DNA from: CAZYBU01 sp964645775
GTDB lineage: Bacteria; Spirochaetota; UBA4802; UBA5550
Direction: 5' to 3'
Length of the DNA: 51,451 nucleotides
NCBI GenBank assembly: GCA_964645775.1
Contig: CAZYBU010000023.1
Location: 1 to 51,451, forward strand
Part shown: positions 34,667-43,153 of the stretch, in pieces
Layout of the letters: each line of letters opens with the position of its first letter
Numbering within the stretch: position 1 is the first letter of the stretch
The notes under the pieces: model-generated
Database searches by the model: none
Told to the model about the DNA's origin: nothing
The model's input: the letters and a program-made list of their open reading frames with translations, nothing else
Made by a program: the position numbers and the translations under genes

Positions 34667-35716
34667 ATGCTCGACTCTTCACAGATATTCGGCACCGTCC
34701 TGGAGATACAGCGGATGTCCACGGAGGATGGCCCCGGTCTCCGGACTACGGTCTTTCTCAAGGGATGCTCTCTCTCCTGTGGATGGTGCCATAACCCTGA
34801 GAGTATCGCCACCGGGCCGGAGATTCAGTGGATGGAATCACGATGCATCGGTTGCGGTACCTGCGTGAATGTATGCCCGGAGGAGGCCCTTTATCTCTCT
34901 GAGGATGGGGTCCATATAGACCGGGAACGCTGTACCGCCTGTGGTCTATGCGTGGATGAGTGTCCTTCCACGGCCCTCGAGATGCTGGGGACCCCATGGA
35001 ACGCCAAAGAGATGGCCCGGGAACTCGCCAGGGACCGGGATTATTTTGGAGAGGATGGAGGCGTCACCCTGAGCGGCGGGGAGGCTCTGCTTCAGGCCGA
35101 TTTCACGGCCGCTGTTATGGCTGAGCTGAATTCCCTCGGTATCCAAACAGCCCTCGATACCTGCGGTCTTGTCACCCGGGCCTCCCTGGAGAAGGCGATG
35201 CCTCACAGTGATATTGTTCTTTACGACCTGAAACTGGCCGACCCGGATGAGCACAAAAAGCATACCGGGGCCGATAACCGGATTATAAGGGAGAATCTCC
35301 GTTTTATCACGGGCGTTATGAAAGATCACCTGCGGCCCTCACGGCTCTGGATACGGACCCCTCTTATACCCGGGGCCACGGACTCGAGTGAAAATATTGA
35401 GGCCATTAGCCGTTATATCCATGAGAACGTTGAAAATTCCATGGAACGATGGGAACTCCTGGCATTTAACAACCTGTGCCGGGACAAGTATCTCCGCCTG
35501 GGAATGGAGTGGGAATACGGAAAGGCATCGCCCCTGTGCGAAGATGAACTGGATAGACTGTACCGGGCGGCCTGCCGGGGGGGCGTTAAACCTGAAAAGA
35601 TTCATGTAACAGGTGACCGGACCATGGAAAATGATGACCTAACGGAAGAGGAAAAACGGCAGAGAGAACTGGTCCGAAAGGGGAGGGTCTGTTCTCTTCC
35701 CGGGGAGGATAAATGA
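34667..35716 (+). CDS. Glycyl radical enzyme activating enzyme (radical SAM)
   Basis: A 349-residue radical-SAM activase that generates the glycyl radical on the upstream enzyme. The SAM-cluster cysteines are C34-x3-C38-x2-C41 (CSLSCGWC). An inserted ferredoxin-like domain carries two more [4Fe-4S] sets, C60, C63, C66, C70 and C89, C92, C95, C99, as in activases of the dehydratase/decarboxylase classes rather than the short PflA. TLSGGEALLQ is the SAM-binding GGE motif. It starts one base after the enzyme's stop and overlaps the next gene by ATGA. Confidence 0.95.
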   Translation: MLDSSQIFGTVLEIQRMSTEDGPGLRTTVFLKGCSLSCGWCHNPESIATGPEIQWMESRCIGCGTCVNVCPEEALYLSEDGVHIDRERCTACGLCVDECPSTALEMLGTPWNAKEMARELARDRDYFGEDGGVTLSGGEALLQADFTAAVMAELNSLGIQTALDTCGLVTRASLEKAMPHSDIVLYDLKLADPDEHKKHTGADNRIIRENLRFITGVMKDHLRPSRLWIRTPLIPGATDSSENIEAISRYIHENVENSMERWELLAFNNLCRDKYLRLGMEWEYGKASPLCEDELDRLYRAACRGGVKPEKIHVTGDRTMENDDLTEEEKRQRELVRKGRVCSLPGEDK

Positions 35717-36567
35717 GCGAATACAGAAAGCGTTTCATGGAAGAGGACAGGGAGGCCCTCTCGCCCACGGGCAAGGTGGGACTCGTTGCAACCATCGACG
35801 ATATGGGAAAACCTCATGTTACCCTGATTACGACCATGGAGCCCCTGGGCGAAACTCAACTGATCCTGGGCCAGTTCTCCCACGGTCTTTCCAAGCAGTA
35901 TATGCAGCGGAGAAACAATGTCGCTTTCCTTGCCATGACTCTTGACAGGAGGATGTGGAGAGGATGGGCCCGGTGGACCGGACTTAAACGGGAGGGGCCT
36001 GAGTTTGAGCTTTTTAACATGAAGCCGATGTTCCGCTATAATTCCTATTTCGGCATAAATACCGTTCATTACCTTGATCTTCTGGAGGTGGAGGGACCTG
36101 AATCCCTACCGATGGCGGGTATTGTCGGGTCCTCCATAAAGACCCTGCTCCTTTCTCCCTTTCGGAAAAACAGACGGGGAGAGCCTGTCCTTAATCCCAT
36201 AGCGAGAGGTCTTTTCGATACGGTCGGGTCGCTCGTTTTTCTGTCATGGATCAACCGGGAAGGTTTTCCGGAAATTATTCCCGTTCTGCAATGCACCAGT
36301 TCCGACCCCTCCAGGCTTGTCTTTACTCCCGGTCCCTGGGGCAGGGAATTGGAAGCCATCCCGGCGGGCACGGAGACGGCCCTTTACGTAATGTCCATGC
36401 AGATGGAAAACGTTCTGGTGCGCGGAACATTTACCGGATTTTCCGGTATACCGGGTAACCGTCTGGCTCAGGTGGACCTGCACTGGGTCTACAATTCCCT
36501 TCCACCGGCCCACGGTCAGATATATCCACCCGTGGAGCTTGAACCGGTCCGGGACAAATGGTTGTAA
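35713..36567 (+). CDS. Tandem split-barrel (pyridoxamine-5'-phosphate oxidase-like) flavin-binding protein
   Basis: A 284-residue soluble protein with two split-barrel modules of the PNPOx/FMN-binding type, about 15-120 (KVGLVATIDDMGKPHVTLITTMEP, VAFLAMTLDRRMWRGWARWTG) and about 170-280 (FLSWINREGFPEIIPVLQ, TALYVMSMQMENVLVRGTF). It may bind FMN, F420 or haem; ligand residues cannot be fixed. The ATGA overlap with the activase gene and the GGGGAGGAT ribosome site tie it to the glycyl radical operon. This linkage is unusual; a redox or radical-quenching helper role is only conjecture. Confidence 0.75.
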   Translation: MSEYRKRFMEEDREALSPTGKVGLVATIDDMGKPHVTLITTMEPLGETQLILGQFSHGLSKQYMQRRNNVAFLAMTLDRRMWRGWARWTGLKREGPEFELFNMKPMFRYNSYFGINTVHYLDLLEVEGPESLPMAGIVGSSIKTLLLSPFRKNRRGEPVLNPIARGLFDTVGSLVFLSWINREGFPEIIPVLQCTSSDPSRLVFTPGPWGRELEAIPAGTETALYVMSMQMENVLVRGTFTGFSGIPGNRLAQVDLHWVYNSLPPAHGQIYPPVELEPVRDKWL

Positions 36568-36683
36568 TAATTTCTTCCGGGCTGCGCTGAAAATAATTCC
36601 CGCATTTCACATAACGGGAACATGAACTATTAATCTCTTGAAAAAATGGATGAAATCATTACATCTGGTTTCAGTGAGCAAGA
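36568..36683. other. Intergenic region between the glycyl radical operon and the kinase gene
   Basis: Contains a 6-base inverted repeat TTCCCG...CGGGAA around 36597-36620 and a possible weak promoter (TTGAAA 36638-36643, 16 bases, TACATC) for the kinase. No clear terminator. Confidence 0.4.
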
Positions 36684-39600
36684 ATGAATACAAAAGAACA
36701 GGTGACAACCATCCTTCTGATTATAAGTGACGACAGGGAGCTGGTAGAGAGTATCCGGGAGCAGCTGGATGAACGGGGATACGGTATCCACAGCGTTTCC
36801 GTCGGAGCCAGGGAAATTCGTTCAGTATTGAGAAAAGAGGAGATTGACCTTGTCCTTCTCGATGTTCGGGGAAGGGATATTGTTTCCATGTTCACTATCC
36901 TCAGGGAACTGGATCTCCCCCTGATGTTCCTGGTGGATGATACACTTGAAGAACTTCCTTCATCGCTTACGGATATTCCGTCATACGGGTACGTGGATAT
37001 AAGGTCCAGCGGCTCCCTTATGGATGCCTCCATCATGACAGCCCTGAATCTCTTTGATTCCCACAGGGAATTTCACAGAAGAGAAGTTCTGATCCGAAGG
37101 GAACAGGAAGAGAAATATTATAAGGCCTTTCGATCCATACCGGGCGCCGTTACGGTCAGTTCCCTCATCGACGGCCGATACCTGGAAGTGAACGAAGGTT
37201 TTGAACGATTCATAGGTTACTCAAGGGAAGAGGCCCTCGGGAAGACATCCACGGAACTCAATCTCTGGGTCCGTCCGGAAGACAGGGAGAAGATGGCCCG
37301 GGAACTTGTCGATAAGGGAAGGATCATCAACCGGGAATATAAATTCCGCACGAAGCCCGGTGAGGAAGGTCACGGTCTCCTTTCGGCTGAAACAATAACT
37401 CTGGGAGGAGAACCCTGTCTGGTGGCGGTTATCATAGATATCCGTGACAAAAAGAGGGTGGAAGAGGCCCTGAGGCTGAACGAGGAGCGTATGAAACTCG
37501 CCCTGGAGGGCAGCCAGGATGGACTCTGGGACTGGGACCTGACCACGGATGAAGCCTACCACTCGGACCGCTTCGCGACTATGCTGGGCTATGAACCGGA
37601 AGAACTGCCCTATACCGACGATGCCTGGAGCGATCTGCTGCATCCCGATGACCGGGAAGCCGCTTTTCAGGAAGTCGACCGGTATCTTAAGGGTGAGGAC
37701 CGGGTCTTCGATTCCGTTTTTCGCATGAAAGCGAAGGACGGTTCCTGGAGATGGATCCGGGGACGGGGCAAGGCCCTCTGGAACCGGGAGGGAACGCCGG
37801 TCCGGTTTGTCGGCTTTAACACGGACATAACGGAAATACGAAAGACTGAGAATGAACTGAGAGAAAGCCGGGAGATTCTCCAGAACGTGTTCCAGTCCCT
37901 GGCTGAAGGGATTCTTATCCTGGATACGGATTACCGTATTACCTATATCAACCGGTTCCTCGAAAAACTGAGCGGTCTTGATGGGGATGAGGCCCGGGGC
38001 CGGGTTCCCTGGGAGGTATTCCCCATGCTCGCCGATCAGGTTCGGCAGGCGATGGGGAAGGCCATGTCCGGGGAAGAGATACTGGACGTGGAATTCTATT
38101 ATGATCTTCCCGACGGAAGGCGCGGCTGGACCTCGGAGAGTTATTATCCCCTGAAGGATGAAGATGGGAACGTGCAGGGGATTGTCGGTGTCATCAATGA
38201 TATCACGGTCGAGAAGGAGGCCCGGAGAGAACTTGAATACAGCAGCGAACGCTTCCGGAAACTCTCGGATCTGACCTTCGAAGGTATCGTGCTTCACCAG
38301 GATGGTGTGATACTGGACGTGAACCATTCTCTGGAGAGAATGATGGGATACTCCCGGGATGAATGTATCGGTCAGGACAGTATTATCCTCTTCTTCATGG
38401 AAGAGTACCATGAAACAATCCGCGGCAACGTCGAGAGAGAATCATCGGCTCCCTATGAGGTTATGGCCATGAGGAAGGATGGGACCACCTTTCCCGTGGA
38501 GGTAGAAGCCCGCCAGATATACGAAGATGACGAGACCTACCGGGTGGCCGCCCTGAGAGATATATCGACCAGGAAACGGGCGGAAGAAAGGCTTGCCCGG
38601 AGTGAGCGCAACCTCCAGGCGATCATAGAGAACAGCAGTGAGGCGATTGTTATCGCCCAGAAAGGATACATGGTCTTTGTCAATCCCAGGATGGAGACCC
38701 TGACCGGCTACGGCAAAGAGAACCTCATGGCCTATCCCTTTACGGATTTCATCCATGAGGATGAACGGGAACTGGTGCTCTCCCGTCACAGGGACAGAAT
38801 GGAAGGGAAGAGCGTCCCGGAAAGTTATGACTTTCGAATCATTACCCGGGAGGGAGAGGTGCGATGGGTGCAGATTACCTCGGCCCTTTTTGAGTGGGAG
38901 GAAGAACCGGCGACTTTGAACCTGCTCATGGATATCACGGAACGGAAGAAGGGTGAAGATGACCTGAAGAAGGCCCGGGACGAGGCGGACAGGGCCAACC
39001 GGGCCAAGAGCGAGTTCCTTGCCGCCATGAGCCATGAGATTCGTACTCCCATGAACGCCATTATCGGCATGACCGACCTCGCCCTGATGTCCGGCGATAT
39101 TGAGGAACATCAGGAGTATCTCGGGATCACCCGTGAATCGGCCTATCACCTTCTCGGGGTCATAAATGATATCCTCGACTTCTTCAAGATTGAAGCGGGT
39201 AAACTGGAACTGGAAGATGAACCCGTGGACCTTGCCGGACTCTTTGGAAACCTGGAAACCATTTTTACCCTGGAGGCTCGCAGAAAGGATCTCGATTTTC
39301 GACTACATTATGATAAGGCCCTGCCTGAACGCATCCTGGGAGACGTGACCCGGCTTCGACAGATTATTTTTAACCTCTGGAGTAATGCTCTGAAATTTAC
39401 CGGGGAGGGCCGCATCGATCTTCACGTCGAGCTGATGGAGAGGAACCGTTTCCGGGTCACCATGGAGGATACGGGTGTCGGAATCCCGAAGGAGAAACAG
39501 CGGGCCATATTTGACGCCTTCGCGCAGCAGGACAGTTCCACGAGCCGGAAGTATGGAGGCACGGGATTGGGGCTTACCATAGTACAGTCCCTTCTCCACC

Positions 39601-40172
39601 AGATGGGCGGAGGTATTCAGGTGCAGAGTGAGCCTGGAAAGGGAAGCCGGTTTATCTTCACTCTGCCCATCCGGCTTCCAGTTCCTGACGCAAAACCGGT
39701 GCGACCCGGGGGAGGGTTTGCCGTCGAGGAGATAACCGAGCCTTTCAATGTTCAAGCAGGTTCCCCGGGTAAGGCCGGGATGGGACAGAAGACCCTTCGT
39801 ATTCTCCTGGCTGAAGATAATTTTGTGAACGCCCATCTGGCAAAAAGCGTTCTGACCCGGCTGGGGCACGCGGTTACGGTGGCCGAGGACGGCGAGAAGA
39901 CACTGGATGAGATATGTGAGACGGAGTATGATCTTATTCTTATGGATATCGAAATGCCCGGCATGGACGGTATTGAAGTCACGGAGAAGATACGAAAGGG
40001 GCGTTGCGGACAGAGCAAAAAGGAGATACCAATTATCGCCATGTCGGCCCATGTCGTAAACGATATTCGTGAAAAAGCGGCCCGGGCCGGAATGAACGGG
40101 TATATAACCAAGCCTCTGGAGGTGACCCGCCTTCAGTCGATCATCGATTCCATTCTTTATGGGGCCCGGTAA
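36684..40172 (+). CDS. Hybrid sensor histidine kinase with five PAS domains
   Basis: A 1162-residue cytoplasmic kinase with no membrane helix. Order: an N-terminal receiver-like domain (about 7-125, acidic D60), PAS 1 (140-258), PAS 2 with the PAS_3 W-rich strand pattern (266-386), PAS 3 (397-510), PAS 4 (520-630), PAS 5 (640-755), HisKA with H784 in AMSHEIRTPM, a HATPase domain (N901 in NALKF, DTGVGIP 929-935, GGTGLGL 958-964) and a C-terminal receiver (1036-1158, phospho-acceptor D1088, K1143). The first receiver lacks the conserved Lys-Pro switch, so it is probably not phosphorylated. The ribosome site is weak. No response-regulator gene adjoins it. Confidence 0.93.
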   Translation: MNTKEQVTTILLIISDDRELVESIREQLDERGYGIHSVSVGAREIRSVLRKEEIDLVLLDVRGRDIVSMFTILRELDLPLMFLVDDTLEELPSSLTDIPSYGYVDIRSSGSLMDASIMTALNLFDSHREFHRREVLIRREQEEKYYKAFRSIPGAVTVSSLIDGRYLEVNEGFERFIGYSREEALGKTSTELNLWVRPEDREKMARELVDKGRIINREYKFRTKPGEEGHGLLSAETITLGGEPCLVAVIIDIRDKKRVEEALRLNEERMKLALEGSQDGLWDWDLTTDEAYHSDRFATMLGYEPEELPYTDDAWSDLLHPDDREAAFQEVDRYLKGEDRVFDSVFRMKAKDGSWRWIRGRGKALWNREGTPVRFVGFNTDITEIRKTENELRESREILQNVFQSLAEGILILDTDYRITYINRFLEKLSGLDGDEARGRVPWEVFPMLADQVRQAMGKAMSGEEILDVEFYYDLPDGRRGWTSESYYPLKDEDGNVQGIVGVINDITVEKEARRELEYSSERFRKLSDLTFEGIVLHQDGVILDVNHSLERMMGYSRDECIGQDSIILFFMEEYHETIRGNVERESSAPYEVMAMRKDGTTFPVEVEARQIYEDDETYRVAALRDISTRKRAEERLARSERNLQAIIENSSEAIVIAQKGYMVFVNPRMETLTGYGKENLMAYPFTDFIHEDERELVLSRHRDRMEGKSVPESYDFRIITREGEVRWVQITSALFEWEEEPATLNLLMDITERKKGEDDLKKARDEADRANRAKSEFLAAMSHEIRTPMNAIIGMTDLALMSGDIEEHQEYLGITRESAYHLLGVINDILDFFKIEAGKLELEDEPVDLAGLFGNLETIFTLEARRKDLDFRLHYDKALPERILGDVTRLRQIIFNLWSNALKFTGEGRIDLHVELMERNRFRVTMEDTGVGIPKEKQRAIFDAFAQQDSSTSRKYGGTGLGLTIVQSLLHQMGGGIQVQSEPGKGSRFIFTLPIRLPVPDAKPVRPGGGFAVEEITEPFNVQAGSPGKAGMGQKTLRILLAEDNFVNAHLAKSVLTRLGHAVTVAEDGEKTLDEICETEYDLILMDIEMPGMDGIEVTEKIRKGRCGQSKKEIPIIAMSAHVVNDIREKAARAGMNGYITKPLEVTRLQSIIDSILYGAR

Positions 40173-40175
40173 GAC

Positions 40176-40937
40176 TTACCATATAAAGGGGACCAGAGCC
40201 TTCCTCTCTTCAGGATAATTATCGAAATAGTTTCTGTACCATTTGTGATGACTCCAGGCCCGGGGCGCCAGGTTGGCGATAGTCCAGAAGGCGAAGACCG
40301 CGGCCGCCGGTGACCAGGTGGCCACGGCAAATCCGACCCATTCCATGATCTCTCCCATATAGTTGGGTGTGGAGACAAAACGGTACATGCCCCCGTGGGG
40401 TATTCTGTATCCGTTGCCGTCCTTTCTGAGATTACGCAGGATGATGTCGGAATGCTTGTTAATAATGTAACCGGTTATAAAGATGATTATCCCGATTATA
40501 AATCTCGGGTCGGTCAGCCAGGCCGCGGTGTAGATCGATTCCGGGGCCAGACGGTAGAGCCAGGTCCCCTGGAGAAAAGCGTTGATGCCGTTAAAGGCCA
40601 GGGACATGACAAAAATGGATAGGGGTACGGCCCGACCGTTCTTGATCATGAAAGGGTAGATAAAGGTCCTGTGCACGTAATGAAGCTCCCAAATCACAAG
40701 GAAGGCGATAAGGGGCGTGGTAAGGGACCGGTCCGTACTCAGGAAGAACCACAGAAAAAGAAGAGGCGCCGGTGATTCCATGAGTATCCACGCCAGGGTG
40801 GGATGGATGCCCGGACCCCATCCCTTGCGGGCGTGACGACCGTACGGCGCGGGTACAAAGAAGAGGAGAACGAAGGTCCCCAGACCGACTGCGGAGAAGA
40901 CGATCAGTATAATTGTAAACACATCAGCTGGAATCAT
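40176..40937 (-). CDS. Steroid 5-alpha-reductase (SRD5A-like) family protein
   Basis: A 253-residue membrane protein with about six helices, strongly like eukaryotic 3-oxo-5-alpha-steroid 4-dehydrogenase. Matching blocks are PAPYGRHA (29-36), MESPAP with E54, the ELHYVHRT...YP block (84-95), DPRFIIG, INKHSDIILRNLRK (159-172), GGMYRFVSTPNYMGEIMEW (182-200) and the FxYPEERK...PF tail. The family reduces a C4-C5 double bond of an enone steroid or similar lipid with NADPH in the membrane. It is the last gene of a minus-strand operon, overlapping the upstream gene by four bases. The true substrate in this bacterium is unknown. Confidence 0.9.
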   Translation of the reverse strand: MIPADVFTIILIVFSAVGLGTFVLLFFVPAPYGRHARKGWGPGIHPTLAWILMESPAPLLFLWFFLSTDRSLTTPLIAFLVIWELHYVHRTFIYPFMIKNGRAVPLSIFVMSLAFNGINAFLQGTWLYRLAPESIYTAAWLTDPRFIIGIIIFITGYIINKHSDIILRNLRKDGNGYRIPHGGMYRFVSTPNYMGEIMEWVGFAVATWSPAAAVFAFWTIANLAPRAWSHHKWYRNYFDNYPEERKALVPFIW

Positions 40938-43141
40938 TGTTTTTTCTTTTCTCCGGGTTTTTTTAGATGTTTCGCGTAGAAGCTGACTCTGTACCGGTGA
41001 GCTTTTTCAATGTATGACCGAAACCTGGATACCAGTGAGGGGTGCTGAGCGGCAAGGTTTTTTTTCTCATCCGGGTCATCTTTAAGGTTATAGAGCTCTT
41101 CAAATCCGTCCTGGAGCCTGAGGATATACTTCCAGCGGTCGTCCCTGAGGCCCAGGAATTCATCCTTCCAGCTTGTGTGAAGAATGGCCAGCTGGGGACG
41201 GTGACGGGCAAGAAGGGAAATCCCCTCGCACCGGGCCCTCAGTTCCATGTCCAGTATATCAAGAATTGTCGGCATGATATCTATGTGACGGGAGACCCCC
41301 GGATAAACGTGCTTCGAGGTAAAGATCTCCCGGTTATAGATCATGAAGGGAACATGAACGTTCTCTTCATAAATAAAGAAGGGATGGTTAAAATTCATCC
41401 TGTGCTGGTAAAAGGCCTCTCCGTGGTCTCCGAGAAGGAAGAAGAGGGTCTTCTTCAGAAAGCCCTTCTCTTCCAGGGATGAGACCATCATGCCCAGGGC
41501 GTGATCGGCGAAATGAAGGGAATTGCGGTAACGTGTCCATACCTCGCTTCGGGAAAAGCGTTTCGATTTTCTCTCTTTGCTTTCAATTTCGGATCCTCCC
41601 GCCCGGTCAGAGGACGTATCTTTCTCTGCGGACTTCTGGGAAGTCTCTGCCCGGTTTTCCTCTGAAATTTTTCCATAGGGATTAAAATCGATGGGATCGA
41701 CCTTTCCGGCGATCATGAACTTCTTATCCGGAACCAGGTAAGGATGATGGGGATTCATGGGCATGACAACGATGAAAACGGGCCTTTCAGGGTCTTCGGA
41801 CATGAACTCGACGACGGGCCCTGTCATGCTTCTTTCGTCCATCCCCCAGCCTACGGTTTTATTATAGGGAGGGATACTCCGGAGGTCGTTGTACTGGATA
41901 ATGCGATCAAACCCCTTGTCTTTCAGGTATCTCTCCTGTCCGGCGTATCGCAGGGTCCCGGTATGGATCAACATGGTTCTATAGCCGGCATCTTTCAAAA
42001 TCTCGGAAAGGGTTCTTCGCCGGATATCTGGATGATCCTGGATCACCATGGTGCGTCCGCTCATCTCGTAGGTAGATGTCAAAATTGAGAAAAGGGCGTT
42101 GGCGGAGAGGGGATAATTGGCGTAATGTTTCGGAAAGAAAAAACTGTTCTTTGACATTCTTTGAATAGCGGGGGTCACGTGTCTTCCGTTCACCTTAAGG
42201 TCGAGGTATTGAAAAGCGGTCGATTCAAAGAGATAGAGGATGATGGAGTACCTGTGGCCGGCTGGGATGAGCTTCGACTCGGGAATGGGGGCTCTGGATC
42301 CGGTGAGCGTCGTTGTGTCAAAACGTTCAGGAAGATCGGTTATGAGATCGATCTCTTCCGGGAGAGAACTTCCGGTTTTACCTCCCTGGAGAAGGCCGGT
42401 CATTGGGTTTCGAGCGAATTCACAGAGAAGGGAATGGACCTTCTTCTTTTCAAGAGAGGGGAATTCGGATGTCAGGCGGGACGCGGTTGATTCCTGTGAA
42501 AAAAGAATAGCCGCCAGGGCGATAAGAGGTAGAAGAACAAGCGGCCCTTTTTCCAGGAGGGGTGCTCCTCCTTTTTTTCTGAAAAGCATCTGGGTCAGAG
42601 GGAGAGCTGCCAGCGCGGCAAGCAGCCATGTCAGCAGGGTAAGGGCGAGGGGAAAGGTCATCTCAGCCATAAAGGAGACAGTCATCTCCGGGATACCGGT
42701 AGCCTGCTCAGCGCCCAGGTATCCTGCCTGAAGAGTGGTTTCGTAAAGACGGAAAAAATCGATTCCCAGGATCAGCAGAAAACTGAGAGAAGCCAGAAGA
42801 AGGGAGCCCAAAATCATTGCCGCCAGGGAAGGCAGAAGGATAAAGAGGGCGAAGGTTATGATACCTGACATCAGGATAAGAAGTGCGTCTTCGGAAATGG
42901 ATAGCTGCAGGTAGGAGATAAATCCAAGATCACCCAGGTCTTTGTACAGGATTCCTATGAGTTGCCAGGTGCGGAAACGATAGAAGACCAGAATCAGAAG
43001 AGTGAAAATGATCGCAGTCAGCGCCGCCTGCGAGGATAACCTCCAGCGACCCCGCACTACGGCTTTGAGTTCTTCTCTGAATTGAATAAACCGGTACACA
43101 GGACCATCCTGCCCCTGAAGTGGAACAACAGGATGTACCAT
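40934..43141 (-). CDS. Membrane-anchored sulfatase-family (LtaS-like) protein
   Basis: A 735-residue protein with about five N-terminal helices (about 38-56, 86-110, 112-130, 160-182, 198-215) and a large C-terminal extracytoplasmic alkaline-phosphatase/sulfatase-fold domain. The metal-binding acid in FEST (305-308) and LLGDHGEAFYQH are visible, and S346 in NYPLSANAL is the likely nucleophile position (no sulfatase CxPSR). An insertion rich in E, S, K (near 510-545) lies inside the domain. Members are lipoteichoic-acid-like synthases, phosphoethanolamine transferases or sulfatases. The start at 43141 is the best guess, 12 bases after the acylase stop. Confidence 0.85.
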   Translation of the reverse strand: MVHPVVPLQGQDGPVYRFIQFREELKAVVRGRWRLSSQAALTAIIFTLLILVFYRFRTWQLIGILYKDLGDLGFISYLQLSISEDALLILMSGIITFALFILLPSLAAMILGSLLLASLSFLLILGIDFFRLYETTLQAGYLGAEQATGIPEMTVSFMAEMTFPLALTLLTWLLAALAALPLTQMLFRKKGGAPLLEKGPLVLLPLIALAAILFSQESTASRLTSEFPSLEKKKVHSLLCEFARNPMTGLLQGGKTGSSLPEEIDLITDLPERFDTTTLTGSRAPIPESKLIPAGHRYSIILYLFESTAFQYLDLKVNGRHVTPAIQRMSKNSFFFPKHYANYPLSANALFSILTSTYEMSGRTMVIQDHPDIRRRTLSEILKDAGYRTMLIHTGTLRYAGQERYLKDKGFDRIIQYNDLRSIPPYNKTVGWGMDERSMTGPVVEFMSEDPERPVFIVVMPMNPHHPYLVPDKKFMIAGKVDPIDFNPYGKISEENRAETSQKSAEKDTSSDRAGGSEIESKERKSKRFSRSEVWTRYRNSLHFADHALGMMVSSLEEKGFLKKTLFFLLGDHGEAFYQHRMNFNHPFFIYEENVHVPFMIYNREIFTSKHVYPGVSRHIDIMPTILDILDMELRARCEGISLLARHRPQLAILHTSWKDEFLGLRDDRWKYILRLQDGFEELYNLKDDPDEKKNLAAQHPSLVSRFRSYIEKAHRYRVSFYAKHLKKPGEKKKQ

Positions 43142-43153
43142 GGGCTCCCCGGG

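Noticed and set aside
31347..36567. Bacterial microcompartment locus around the glycyl radical enzyme
   Set aside because: No shell-protein, aldehyde dehydrogenase or phosphotransacylase genes occur on either side, and the enzyme has no obvious N-terminal encapsulation extension.
37221..38411. Minus-strand 396-codon frame inside the kinase gene
   Set aside because: Fully antisense to PAS domains, no ribosome site and no family similarity.
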